DNA from: Rhodospirillales bacterium
Lineage (GTDB): Bacteria; Pseudomonadota; Alphaproteobacteria; Acetobacterales; Acetobacteraceae
Direction of reading: 5' to 3'
Assembly: GCA_025359905.1 (NCBI GenBank)
Contig: JANYDF010000088.1
Location: forward strand, 1 to 61,107
DNA length: 61,107 nt
The translations under genes were made by a program, and so were the position numbers. Below the pieces are notes generated by a model, which saw only the letters and a list, made by a program, of their open reading frames with translations, was not told where the DNA came from and searched no databases. Of this stretch, positions 32,921 to 41,530 are shown piece after piece; the first letter of the stretch is position 1, and every line of letters starts with the position of its first letter.

Positions 32921-34300
32921 CTAGGCGATGCCGCGCACGTAGGGTTGTGGCAGCCATGTGCCATCGCGCCGCACGCCCGCGCGCTCGAACAGGCCGTCGC
33001 AGGCCCGTTCTACGCGCTGACGCAGCGCCCGCACATCGGCGTGCAGCAGTTTGCCGTGCCGCTTCATGATCCGCCCGGCGACGACAACGGTATCGACGTT
33101 GCCCGGATGCGCGTCATTGACGACAGCACCCACCGGATTGTTGATCGGGAACATGTTCAACGCGCCAGCATCCAGCAGCACGATATCGGCTTGCTTGCCC
33201 GGCGTCAGCGATCCGGTCTTGCGCGCCAGTCCGCAGGCTTTGGCGCCCTGAACAGTGGCGAATTCCAGAATGTCGCGCGTGTTGACCGGCAGCGGATCGA
33301 TCAGGCGGCGTTGCTGCAACGCCTCGGCGTTGGCCACACCGCGCGTGGCGGCCAGCAGCAGGCGCATTTGGCCGAACATGTCGCCGCCCACCGAGCAGCA
33401 GACGTCAATCGAAATGCTCGGGCGGCAGCCGTATTTCAGCAGGCTCAAAGTGGCGGGATTGCCGTGCCCCATATTCAATTCAACCTCGGCGGCAATGGAG
33501 GCAGTGCCGCCCGTTTCGGCGATCAGCTGGAATTCGGAGTCCTGCAGCGTGCAGCAATGCACATAGGTCGTGTCATCGCGCAGCAATCCGCGTGATTGCA
33601 ACTGACCGATTGGGTTGGAGGTGCCCCATAAGCCGTCGCCGACATGCACGGTGATCCGCAGGCCCAAGCCGCGCACCGTACGGAATTCATGCTCGGTGAT
33701 GTCCAGCGAAGTGAATTGCGGGCCGCGCGCGGCGAACGCCATGGTCAGCAGGCTGTCATCGCTGTTGAAATGCTGCCGCCGCACCCGTGCCAGGTCATCG
33801 AGGTCGGTCGGCAAAGCGCTGGGTGGGAACCACTCGCGATTGGCGTTGCCATAACCGAACACGGCGCGAATACCGGCATCACGCAAGCCTTGCACGGCGG
33901 CGTCGGCGTGTTCCGGCGTGTTGTTGTTATGTGACCAATCGTACAGCGTGGTGATGCCGCTATCGAGCGCCTCCAATGCGCCCAGATAATTGGCCACATA
34001 CATATCATCAGCCGTGTATTGTGCGCCCATCACGCCACGAATGCCGGCGAAATACTGCGGCAGGCTCCAATCCGCCGCCGTGTTGCGCAGCAGCGATTGC
34101 CATGTATGGCGATGCGTATCGACAAAGCCAGGAACCGCAATCATGCCCTGTCCGTCGATTACCGTTGCTGCTTCCGCCGCGATATGCGGGCGCACGGCGG
34201 CAATCGCGCTGCCTTCGATAAGAATATCGGCGTCACGGAAATCGCCGGTCGCCGGGTCCATGCTCAGCACGGTGGCGTTGCGGATTAACATGCGCTGCAT
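32921..34300 (-). CDS. Amidohydrolase, TRZ/ATZ or cytosine-deaminase-like
   Basis: This 459-residue protein has metal ligands H63/H65 in FVDTHRHTWQSL, a later histidine in RITVHVGDGLWG, TYVHCCTLQDSE, and SIDVCCSVGGDMF, where an aspartate is expected. The cysteine pairs in the last two motifs are unusual. The C-terminal KQADIVLLDAGALNMFP closes the beta-domain. The start is ATG at 34300, or at 34291 (MLIRNATVL). It faces the GntR regulator gene tail-to-tail across 64 bp and is divergent from the CinA-like gene, so it is a single-gene unit. Likely a deaminase or chlorohydrolase of a ring compound. Confidence 0.85.
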   Translation of the reverse strand: MQRMLIRNATVLSMDPATGDFRDADILIEGSAIAAVRPHIAAEAATVIDGQGMIAVPGFVDTHRHTWQSLLRNTAADWSLPQYFAGIRGVMGAQYTADDMYVANYLGALEALDSGITTLYDWSHNNNTPEHADAAVQGLRDAGIRAVFGYGNANREWFPPSALPTDLDDLARVRRQHFNSDDSLLTMAFAARGPQFTSLDITEHEFRTVRGLGLRITVHVGDGLWGTSNPIGQLQSRGLLRDDTTYVHCCTLQDSEFQLIAETGGTASIAAEVELNMGHGNPATLSLLKYGCRPSISIDVCCSVGGDMFGQMRLLLAATRGVANAEALQQRRLIDPLPVNTRDILEFATVQGAKACGLARKTGSLTPGKQADIVLLDAGALNMFPINNPVGAVVNDAHPGNVDTVVVAGRIMKRHGKLLHADVRALRQRVERACDGLFERAGVRRDGTWLPQPYVRGIA

Positions 34301-34420
34301 CGCTTTGGTTCCTCCCCATTCGGGTGCGTGCCCGTCTGGCGCGGGCTTTGCGGCAGAGCGTGGCGCGATTGCCCGGCGCTTCGCAAGCGGTCATGCTTCG
34401 GCCGAACGGAGGATTGTTGC

Positions 34421-34897
34421 ATGGACAGCTTGCTGGCGGCGGCGGCCGAGGTGGCTGCACGGATGCGTGCGCGGGGGGAGACGATCGCGGTGGCGGAGTC
34501 TTCGTCGGGCGGACTGCTGGCGGCCGCGTTGCTGGCGCAGCCGGGCGCTTCGGCCTATTTCGTCTCCGGGGCCGTGGTCTATACCCAGCGGGCTCGCATG
34601 TCGCTGCTTGGCATCACGCCGGCGGATATGGCCGAGATGCGTCCGTCCACCGAAGCCTATGCGCTGCTGCTGGCCCGCCGGGTCCGCGAGCGGAGCGGCA
34701 CGGACTGGGGATTGGCGGAGACCGGGGCGGCCGGTCCCACAGGCAATCGCTACGGCGACGCCGCCGGGCATAGTTGCTTGGCCGCCGTTGGGCCGCACCA
34801 GCGCGCGTTGACGCTGGAAACCGGTTCGGCAGACCGTGCCGCCAACATGCGCGCCTTTGCAGCGGCGGCGCTGCGGCTGTTGAATGAAATGCTATAG
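34421..34897 (+). CDS. CinA C-terminal-domain protein (nicotinamide-nucleotide amidohydrolase type)
   Basis: This 158-residue protein consists of a CinA C-terminal domain alone, as in PncC. Signature stretches are IAVAESSSGGLLAAAL, SAYFVSGAVVYTQRARMSLLG and GLAETGAAGPTGNRYGDAAG. PncC relatives remove the amide from nicotinamide mononucleotide, recycling NAD breakdown products. The ATG at 34421 follows CGGAGG at a normal distance; the longer frame upstream is not supported. It is a stand-alone gene between divergent and downstream units. Confidence 0.85.
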   Translation: MDSLLAAAAEVAARMRARGETIAVAESSSGGLLAAALLAQPGASAYFVSGAVVYTQRARMSLLGITPADMAEMRPSTEAYALLLARRVRERSGTDWGLAETGAAGPTGNRYGDAAGHSCLAAVGPHQRALTLETGSADRAANMRAFAAAALRLLNEML

Positions 34898-34970
34898 CGT
34901 TCATGTGACAAACGGTGACGGAGCTGATAGGATGCATCCGTATATCAGTTGGCTTGAAAGGTGAAATGCG

Positions 34971-36059
34971 ATGGACGAAATCCCGGCGCTCAATACGATC
35001 GGACTGAAGCATGGCACGGATAAGGCTTCGTCGCTCCATAATTATTTAGAATTCTATGAGATATTCTTTGCTTCATTGCGCAAGGAGCCAATAACAATCT
35101 TGGAAATCGGTGTGCTGAAGGGGGCTTCGCTGAAGACCTGGGAGGAATATTTTCCGCGGGCAAAAATCATCGGCGCCGATATCGTTGCGGCTACCAAGCG
35201 CTTCGAGCATGGCAGGGTCACTATCGAGTTGCTCGACCAGTCGAATGTTGAGGAACTGGTGCGAATAGCTGTCAAGCATGGGCCGTTCGACATCATCGTC
35301 GAGGATGGTTCGCATTTTTGGGAACATCAAATTACGTCGCTGCGAACGCTGTTCCCTTTCGTCAAGCCGTCTGGCCTGTACATTGTCGAGGATTTGCAAA
35401 CCAACTACGGCTCGCTCGGCGAAAAATACAAAGGAATCGCCACCCGCACCTGCGTGGATTACCTCAAGGACTGGCTGGACTTGAAAGTCGCCGACGATCA
35501 GTTGCCGCTTCACGTGGTTGAAGATGCATTCCTGCGCACCTATGGCCGCGCTATCCAGCACATGTCGTTCTATCGCCGGGCCTGCCTGATCAAGAAAGCC
35601 TTCACCCCGGTGGTGCGTGAGATCAGCCCGGGTCAGCCGCTTGCCCGCGCTGTGCCGCCGGGGCCGGTCGTGACGCTCGGAATGCTCGCGCATGTGACGG
35701 GGCGCGGCGACGTGTTCGGTGCGGCGGGCTTTGTCAATCTGGAGTCCGACAAACACGGCTTCCAGGGCTTCCAGATCGATAGCGACGAACCGATCTTGGA
35801 ATACCGCGTGCGCCGCAACGACAGCGCGTGGTCCGAATGGACGGTCAACAACAACTTTGCCGGCTCGCGCGGGCAGTCGAAGCTGCTGACCGGTGCCGCC
35901 TTTCGGCTACGCCCCCACGCCAAAGAACGCTACCGCCTGCGCACGCTGTGCCGCTTCGAAGGCTCCGATGTGCCGCTTGAGGCTGCTGACGGGCAGGATT
36001 GCGTTGCACCGTCGGGGGCGGCGCTGTGCGGACTGCAGGTGCTGGTGACCAAACGCTAG
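34971..36059 (+). CDS. Class I SAM-dependent methyltransferase with a ChW-like C-terminal tail
   Basis: This protein is 362 residues long. Residues about 8-210 form a methyltransferase: KHGTDKASSLHNYLEFYE, the SAM site ILEIGVLKGASLKTW, then DIIVEDGSHFWEHQ and GLYIVEDLQTNYG. This is the plan of macrocin- and tetracenomycin-sugar O-methyltransferases and cephalosporin-hydroxylase-like proteins. Residues about 235-362 are a separate module with AWSEWTVNNNFAGSRGQSK, which resembles hydrophobic-W (ChW) repeats. The first 120 codons are AT-richer than the flanks (cataattatttagaattc near 35040), a sign of transfer. Likely a methylation step on a sugar or natural product. Confidence 0.78.
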   Translation: MDEIPALNTIGLKHGTDKASSLHNYLEFYEIFFASLRKEPITILEIGVLKGASLKTWEEYFPRAKIIGADIVAATKRFEHGRVTIELLDQSNVEELVRIAVKHGPFDIIVEDGSHFWEHQITSLRTLFPFVKPSGLYIVEDLQTNYGSLGEKYKGIATRTCVDYLKDWLDLKVADDQLPLHVVEDAFLRTYGRAIQHMSFYRRACLIKKAFTPVVREISPGQPLARAVPPGPVVTLGMLAHVTGRGDVFGAAGFVNLESDKHGFQGFQIDSDEPILEYRVRRNDSAWSEWTVNNNFAGSRGQSKLLTGAAFRLRPHAKERYRLRTLCRFEGSDVPLEAADGQDCVAPSGAALCGLQVLVTKR

Positions 36060-36123
36060 GTGCAATCGGACGCGATGCGCTAACAGGCGCCCGGATATGA
36101 TGGTGCATTCAGGAGACGCAGGC

Positions 36124-36339
36124 GTGGATGATGTGCGGGATAGCAATGGCGCGGTGCTCGCCGATGGCGATTCGGTTCAGGTGATCAAAGACCTGAAGGT
36201 GAAAGGCACCTCGGCGGCACTGAAGCGCGGCACCTTGATCAAGAACATTCGTTTGACCGGCGAACCCGGACAAATCGAGTGCAACGCTGAAAAGATCAAG
36301 GGTTTGGTGCTGAAGACCGAGTTCTTGAAAAAGGTGTAG
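36124..36339 (+). CDS. Short PhnA/YjdM-type protein
   Basis: This is a 71-residue protein equal to the C-terminal PhnA domain without the N-terminal zinc ribbon: VRDSNGAVLADGDSVQVIKD, KGTSAALKRGTLIKNIRL and VLKTEFLKKV. This short form is common in alphaproteobacteria. Despite the old name, a role in phosphonate use is not established. I chose the GTG at 36124 because AGGAGA lies 7 nt before it; an ATG at 36097 would place that site inside the gene. It is followed 4 nt later by the aldo/keto reductase gene. Confidence 0.8.
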   Translation: MDDVRDSNGAVLADGDSVQVIKDLKVKGTSAALKRGTLIKNIRLTGEPGQIECNAEKIKGLVLKTEFLKKV

Positions 36340-36343
36340 GGGC

Positions 36344-37372
36344 ATGAACCAGCCAATCGTGTATCGCCAGCTTGGCCGCGCTGGCCTTCGCGTCTCGCCG
36401 TTGTGCCTCGGGACCATGATGTTCGGCGGCGCTACCACCGAGGCAGATGCGGCGCGCATCATTGCCAAAGCCCGTGACGGCGGCGTCAACTTCATCGACA
36501 CGGCAGATGTCTACACCGGCGGGGAGAGCGAGCGGATCGTCGGCCGCGCCATCGCCGCCGCACGCGATTGGTGGGTGCTGGCGACCAAACTTGCCAACGT
36601 CACCGGCGAAGGCCCCAACGGCTACGGCCTGTCGCGCCGCTACGCCTTTGCCGCAGTGGATGCCAGCTTGCAGCGGCTCGGCGTGCAGACCATCGACATT
36701 CTGTATCTGCACAAGGAAGACCACAGCACGCCGCTGGACGAGACCGTGCGCGCCATCGCCGACCTGATCCGCGCTGGAAAAATCCGCTACTTCGGCGTGT
36801 CCAATCATCGCGGCTGGCGCATCGCCGAGATTTGCCGGCTGTGCGATCTGGCGGGCATCGACCGGCCGGTGATCTCGCAGCCCTATTACAACGCGCTGAA
36901 CCGGATGCCGGAAGTCGAACATCTGCCGGCCTGCGGGCATTTTGGCCTTGGCGTGTTCCCGTACAGCCCCCTGGCGCGCGGCGTGCTGACCGGCAAATAC
37001 CGGCCCGGCGCGCCGCCCGAGCCCGGCACCCGTGCCGGGCGGCAGGACAAGCGAATGCTGGAATCCGAATGGCGGCCGGAAAGTCTGCACATCGCGCAAA
37101 CCCTGGCCGAACACGCCCGCGCACACGGCATCACGCCGGGGCAGTTCGCCTTCGCCTGGGTGCTCAACAACCAACTCGTCACCGGCGCTATCGGTGGGCC
37201 GCGCACCATGGAGCAGTGGGACGAATATCGCAGCGCGCTCGATTACACATTTACGGCCGAGGACGAGGCGCTGGTGGACCGGCTGGTCACGCCGGGCCAC
37301 CCGTCTACGCCGGGTTACAACGATCCGGCTTACCCGCTGGAAGGCCGCGTCAGCCGGGCGGCAAACCGCTGA
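36344..37372 (+). CDS. Aldo/keto reductase
   Basis: This 342-residue NADPH-dependent TIM-barrel reductase has a complete tetrad: D52 and Y57 (FIDTADVY), K82 (LATKLANV) and H123 (YLHKED). The nucleotide-binding end shows VFPYSPLARGVLTGKY and GAIGGPRTMEQWDE. It resembles the YajO/PdxI-like and general aldo/keto reductases that act on sugar or small aldehydes. It starts 4 nt after the PhnA-like gene. Its 3' end overlaps the convergent SDR gene by 23 nt, so the last seven codons of both lie on opposite strands of the same DNA. Confidence 0.9.
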   Translation: MNQPIVYRQLGRAGLRVSPLCLGTMMFGGATTEADAARIIAKARDGGVNFIDTADVYTGGESERIVGRAIAAARDWWVLATKLANVTGEGPNGYGLSRRYAFAAVDASLQRLGVQTIDILYLHKEDHSTPLDETVRAIADLIRAGKIRYFGVSNHRGWRIAEICRLCDLAGIDRPVISQPYYNALNRMPEVEHLPACGHFGLGVFPYSPLARGVLTGKYRPGAPPEPGTRAGRQDKRMLESEWRPESLHIAQTLAEHARAHGITPGQFAFAWVLNNQLVTGAIGGPRTMEQWDEYRSALDYTFTAEDEALVDRLVTPGHPSTPGYNDPAYPLEGRVSRAANR

Positions 37373-38123
37373 TCAGCCCGCCATCCACCACCAGGGCCGA
37401 TCCGGTCACCCAGCTGGCATGGTCCGATGCGAGATACACAAACGCCTCGGCGATGTCGTCCGGGCGGCCGAGGCGGCCGAGCGGATGCATGTTGGCGGCG
37501 TGCTGGCGGGCGGCTTCCGGGTTGGGCTGGTCGTTGAAATAGCCCTGGATCATCGGCGTTTCGATGTAGCCGGGGCAGACGCAATTGACCCGGATCTTGT
37601 CGCGCGCGCCGTCGATGGCCATGCACTTGGTCAGCATCACCACGCCGGCCTTGCTGGTGCAGTAGGCGGCATCGGCCGGAATCGCCGTCAATCCGGCGAT
37701 GGAGGCGGTGTTGAGGATTACCCCGCCGCCTTGCGCCTGCATTTGCGCCCACACGGCTTTCGAGCAGCGGAACACGCTTTTCAGATTCACCTCCAACTGG
37801 CGGTCCCACTCCGCCTCGGTCAACTCGGCGACGCCGCCGACGATGGTGACGCCTGCGTTGTTGACCAGAATATCGAGCCGCCCGTGCCCGGCCACGATGC
37901 GCGCCACGGTGGCGGCGATGGAGTCGTTGTTCGTGACATCCAGCGTCATGCCCTGCGCCGTGCCGCCAGCCGCTACAATGGCCGCCGCCGTCGCGCCGGC
38001 CGCTGCCCCGCGAATGTCGCCGCACGCCACGATGGCGCCTTCGCCCGCCATCCGCCGTGCCGTTTCCGCGCCGATGCCCGAGCCCGCGCCGGTGACCAGC
38101 GCGATTTTTCCGTTGAGCCGCAT
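37350..38123 (-). CDS. Short-chain dehydrogenase/reductase
   Basis: This 257-residue classical SDR has the cofactor loop TGAGSGIG at 11-18, NNAG at 88-91 and a catalytic S141, Y154 and K158 (ASIAGL; AYCTSKAGV). The substrate loop CPGYIETPMIQGY follows. The acidic residue after the second strand (CGDIRG) suggests NAD preference. The ATG at 38123 follows GGGAGG at 9 nt. It converges with the aldo/keto reductase gene and overlaps its end by 23 nt. The substrate alcohol cannot be deduced. Confidence 0.9.
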   Translation of the reverse strand: MRLNGKIALVTGAGSGIGAETARRMAGEGAIVACGDIRGAAAGATAAAIVAAGGTAQGMTLDVTNNDSIAATVARIVAGHGRLDILVNNAGVTIVGGVAELTEAEWDRQLEVNLKSVFRCSKAVWAQMQAQGGGVILNTASIAGLTAIPADAAYCTSKAGVVMLTKCMAIDGARDKIRVNCVCPGYIETPMIQGYFNDQPNPEAARQHAANMHPLGRLGRPDDIAEAFVYLASDHASWVTGSALVVDGGLISGLPPG

Positions 38124-38197
38124 GACAGTGCCTCCCGCCGTGGTAATGTTCGCAGCATTGGCCGGGGGCGCGGCCACGGCAAGAGCGGGGGCGGGCA

Positions 38198-38836
38198 ATG
38201 ATCGGCCTTTACACATGGACCACGCCGAACGGGCGCAAGGTGTCGATTGCGCTGGAGGAACTGGGCCTGCCGTACACCGCGCACGCGGTCGATATCGGCA
38301 AGGGCGAGCAATTCGCCCCCGCGTTCCTGGCGATCAGCCCGAACAATCGCATTCCGGCGATTGCCGATCATGAGACCGGGACGGCGCTGATGGAGTCGGG
38401 CGCCATCCTGATGTATCTGGCGGACAAGACCGGCAAACTGCTGCCGCCGTCCGGCGAGCCGCGCGCGCGGGTGATCGAGTGGCTGATGTGGCAGATGGGC
38501 GGCTTCGGCCCGATGCTGGGGCAGGCGCATCATTTTCTGCGCAATAGCCCGACGGCCTCGGAATATGCGTCCAAGCGCTACGCGGACGAAGCCCAACGGC
38601 TGTATGGCGTGCTGGACCGGCGGCTTGCCGGGCGGGACTTTGTGGCGGGCGACTACTCGATTGCCGACATCGCCATCTGGCCGTGGGCCGCGCGGTTCGA
38701 ATGGCATCGGGCCGATTTGGCGCAATTTCCCAACGTGCGGCGCTGGTACATGCAAATCGCCCAGCGTCCGGCGGTGCAGCGCGGCTATCAGGTGCCAAAG
38801 GACGTCGGCGCGATTCCCCTGCCGGCAGCCGGTTAG
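38198..38836 (+). CDS. Glutathione S-transferase-like disulfide oxidoreductase (YfcG/YghU type)
   Basis: This 212-residue protein has an N-terminal thioredoxin-like domain (MIGLYTWTTPNGRKVSIALEE start, then ISPNNRIPAIADHE with the cis-proline, and MESGAILMYLAD for glutathione binding). A helical C-terminal domain contains VAGDYSIADIAIWPWAARFE. The TWTTPNGRK loop with threonine and asparagine instead of Tyr, Ser or Cys is typical of the Nu-class YfcG/YghU proteins, which reduce disulfides. It overlaps the convergent sugar kinase gene by 4 nt. Confidence 0.88.
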   Translation: MIGLYTWTTPNGRKVSIALEELGLPYTAHAVDIGKGEQFAPAFLAISPNNRIPAIADHETGTALMESGAILMYLADKTGKLLPPSGEPRARVIEWLMWQMGGFGPMLGQAHHFLRNSPTASEYASKRYADEAQRLYGVLDRRLAGRDFVAGDYSIADIAIWPWAARFEWHRADLAQFPNVRRWYMQIAQRPAVQRGYQVPKDVGAIPLPAAG

Positions 38837-39708
38837 GCTGGCGGCAACCCGGCCACGAAGCGCGCAGCGGCGCTGTTGGCGGCGCGGCAGGCGGCCAGCA
38901 GATCGCGGCCCGCCGCAAGTTTTGCCGCCAGCGTGCCGACGAAACAGTCCCCGGCGCCATGGGTGCTGACGACATCCACCTCCTCGGCGTCGATCATCGT
39001 CACGCCGCCACCCGGCTGCACCAGCACCAGCCCGGCGCCGCCAAGTGTCGCGACAACGGCGCGGCTATCGCCCGCCAGATGCAGCCCGGCAACGGCGGCG
39101 GATTCCATGCCGTCCACCGGCAGGCCGGACATCTGCGCCGCCTCGACCCGGTTGACGACCAGCACATCGACGCAATCGAGAAAATCCGCGCCAATCGGCC
39201 GCGCTGGGGCGGCGTTCAGCAGCACCCGGCCACCCCCTGCCCGAATTGCTTGCGCAGCAGCGAGATTGACCGCTTCCGGCACCTCGTTTTGCAGAATTAG
39301 CACCGGCGCGCCGCTGAGGCGCGCGACCGAGGCGGCGAGGCTGTCCGGATTGGTCGCCAGATTGGCGCCCGAGACGATCACCGCGCCGTAATCGCCCGCC
39401 GCATCGACGATGGCGACACTCATGCCCGACCCGGCGGCCTGCTCGGCGATCACTTCGCGCCGGTCCACCCCCGCCGCGTCAAGGCTGGCCAGCAACTGCT
39501 CGCCGAACGCATCGCGCCCGACCCGGCCGATCATCGCCACCCTGGCTCCGGCGGCGGCGGCTTGGGCGGCTTGGTTGCGGCCCTTGCCGCCGCAGACGAA
39601 GTGCCACGCACTGCCGACCGCAGTTTCGTCCAGCACCGGCAAACGCGGCGCGTTCACCACGATATCCAGATGCAGGCTGCCGCAGACAATGACGCCGAAC
39701 TCGCTCAT
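38833..39708 (-). CDS. PfkB-family sugar kinase (ribokinase-like)
   Basis: This 291-residue kinase has the N-terminal GGKGRNQAAQAAAAGA motif and VNAPRLPVLDETAVGSAWH, together with the C-terminal VSTHGAGDCFVGTLAAKLA, where the aspartate is the catalytic base. The length is slightly below E. coli RbsK (309). It is the last gene of the leftward sugar operon, with its ATG overlapping the RpiR-family stop. It probably phosphorylates the sugar delivered by the ABC importer after isomerisation. The sugar itself is undetermined. Confidence 0.88.
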   Translation of the reverse strand: MSEFGVIVCGSLHLDIVVNAPRLPVLDETAVGSAWHFVCGGKGRNQAAQAAAAGARVAMIGRVGRDAFGEQLLASLDAAGVDRREVIAEQAAGSGMSVAIVDAAGDYGAVIVSGANLATNPDSLAASVARLSGAPVLILQNEVPEAVNLAAAQAIRAGGGRVLLNAAPARPIGADFLDCVDVLVVNRVEAAQMSGLPVDGMESAAVAGLHLAGDSRAVVATLGGAGLVLVQPGGGVTMIDAEEVDVVSTHGAGDCFVGTLAAKLAAGRDLLAACRAANSAAARFVAGLPPA

Positions 39709-40562
39709 TTTCGTTTTGCCCTGACGGCATTCATGGTTCGCGCCAGATTGCGCTCGGCGTCCGTGTAGCTTTTCTGCGCCACCGCAACGAACACCGCGTC
39801 CATGATGTTAAGCTGGGCAATGCGCGCCGCCGCGTTCTCGCCGGTCAGCGGCGAGCCTTGCGCGGTGGAGCACAGGATCACATCGGCCAGATCGGCCAGC
39901 GGCCCGGTGTCGTAGTTGGTCACCGCGATCACCGCAGCGCCGCCCGCCTTGGCGAATTGCACCGCGTCGAGGATGCCCGCCGAGCGGCCGGAATGGGAGT
40001 AGGCCACCGCGATATCGCCCGGACCGAGCAGGCTGGCCGACATCGCCATCATGTGGGTGTCGTCGTACACGCTGGCGCGCACGCCGATGCGCAGGAACTT
40101 GTGCGCCACGTCGCGGGCGATCTGCGCCGAGCCGCCAAGCCCGTAAAAGTCACGTTGCTTGGCGCTATAGATCAGCTCGGCGGCGCGCACGAAAGCGTCC
40201 ATGTCCAGGATCGCCAGGGTTTCCTGCAATGCCTGGATCGAGGTGTGGAACACCTTCTGGACAATCATCTCGGCGCTGTCGTCCGGCTCCAGTTCGTGAT
40301 GCAGATTCACGGTCGGCTGGCGCTTGTATTCCACAATGGCGGCGCGCAGGTCGCGGAACCCCTCGAAGCCAAGCTTCTTTGCGGTCTTCACCACCATGGC
40401 CTCCGAGGTGCCGGTCTCCTCGGCCACCAGCTTGAGCGGCAGGGTGTCATCGAAGTCGCGGTTCATCAGGAAGCCGGTGATCCTGGCCTCAAGCGGCGAC
40501 ATTTCGGGGAGCATCATGCGCAAGCGCGGGCCGACGGCGCGGGGATCGGCGGGTGCGGTCAC
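39705..40562 (-). CDS. RpiR-family transcriptional regulator (HTH plus SIS domain)
   Basis: This 285-residue regulator has an N-terminal helix-turn-helix (about 20-95; LPLKLVAEETGTSEAMVVKT and KLGFEGFRDLRAAIVEYKR). A C-terminal SIS sugar-phosphate domain follows (FYGLGGSAQIARDVAHKFL; AVAYSHSGRSAGILDAVQFA). GTG at 40562 overlaps the permease stop as GTGA and is preceded by AGAGGA; a start at MMLPEMSPLEARI, 15 codons later, is also possible. It probably controls this operon in response to the sugar phosphate made by the kinase, perhaps through the TTACCGAAC inverted repeat upstream. Confidence 0.87.
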   Translation of the reverse strand: MTAPADPRAVGPRLRMMLPEMSPLEARITGFLMNRDFDDTLPLKLVAEETGTSEAMVVKTAKKLGFEGFRDLRAAIVEYKRQPTVNLHHELEPDDSAEMIVQKVFHTSIQALQETLAILDMDAFVRAAELIYSAKQRDFYGLGGSAQIARDVAHKFLRIGVRASVYDDTHMMAMSASLLGPGDIAVAYSHSGRSAGILDAVQFAKAGGAAVIAVTNYDTGPLADLADVILCSTAQGSPLTGENAAARIAQLNIMDAVFVAVAQKSYTDAERNLARTMNAVRAKRK

Positions 40563-41530
40563 TCTCGTCCTCTGGTCAGCCGGTCGATCAACATCGCGGC
40601 GATGATGATGATACCGGTGGCCAGCAATTGATAGAAAGCCTGCACATTGAGCAAGGTCAGTCCGTTGCGCATCGCGCCCAGCACGATGGCGCCCAGCACG
40701 GTGCCGACGATGGAGCCCTTGCCGCCCATCAGCGATGCGCCGCCGATGGCAGACGCGGCGATGGCCTCCAGTTCCCACAGATTGCCCAGCGTCGGCTCGG
40801 CCGCCCCCAGCCGGGCGACCAGGATCAGCGCGCCGAGGGCTGCGAGGCCGCCGGAGATGACGTAGGCGGAGATTTTGGTGCGCGCGATCGGCACGCCGCT
40901 GACGCGCGAGGCTTCCTCGTTGCCGCCGACCGCGAGGATGTATTCGCCGATCGGGGTCTTCGCCAGCAGCACCCAGGCCAGAATGCCCAGCACCGCCACA
41001 ACCACGATGGGCATCGGGAAAATCCACACCTGGGTTTGGAACAGCACGCGGAAACTGCTCGGCACGCCGAGAATCGGGTTGCCGCCGGTGTAGATCAGCG
41101 CCAGCGCGCGGTACAGGCTGAGTGTGCCGAGGGTGACGATGAACGGCTGCAATCCGCCATAGGCAACCAGCAATCCGTTGCCCAGACCGCACGCCATGCC
41201 GATGGCCAGCGCCACCACGATGGCTAGCGCCACCGGGTAGCCGCCGACGATCATGCTGGCCGAGACCACCGCCGTCAGCGCCGCCGTCGGCCCCACCGAC
41301 AAGTCGATGCCGCCCGAGATGATCACCAGGGTCATGCCGATGGCGACACAGGCGTTGATGCTGGACTGTTGCAGGATGTTGACCAGATTGCGTTCGGTCA
41401 GGAAGAAGTCCGACAGGCTGGCGAACACCACGCAAATCAACAGCAGGCCGAGCAGCGTGCCCATGTCGCGCAGGCCGATTTTCAGCCGGATGCGGCCGCT
41501 GCGCGCGGCGATGTCGCTGGCGCCGCTCAT
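40559..41530 (-). CDS. Ribose-type sugar ABC transporter permease (RbsC-like)
   Basis: This 323-residue inner-membrane protein has about nine or ten helices and the RbsC family marks TLVIISGGIDLSVGPTAAL and AIAASAIGGASLMGGKGSI. The EAA-like loop SRVSGVPIARTK contacts the ATPase. The ATG at 41530 overlaps the ATPase stop as ATGA; the open frame upstream is the ATPase gene out of frame. It forms the channel of the sugar importer with the two-domain ATPase next to it. Confidence 0.9.
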   Translation of the reverse strand: MSGASDIAARSGRIRLKIGLRDMGTLLGLLLICVVFASLSDFFLTERNLVNILQQSSINACVAIGMTLVIISGGIDLSVGPTAALTAVVSASMIVGGYPVALAIVVALAIGMACGLGNGLLVAYGGLQPFIVTLGTLSLYRALALIYTGGNPILGVPSSFRVLFQTQVWIFPMPIVVVAVLGILAWVLLAKTPIGEYILAVGGNEEASRVSGVPIARTKISAYVISGGLAALGALILVARLGAAEPTLGNLWELEAIAASAIGGASLMGGKGSIVGTVLGAIVLGAMRNGLTLLNVQAFYQLLATGIIIIAAMLIDRLTRGRE

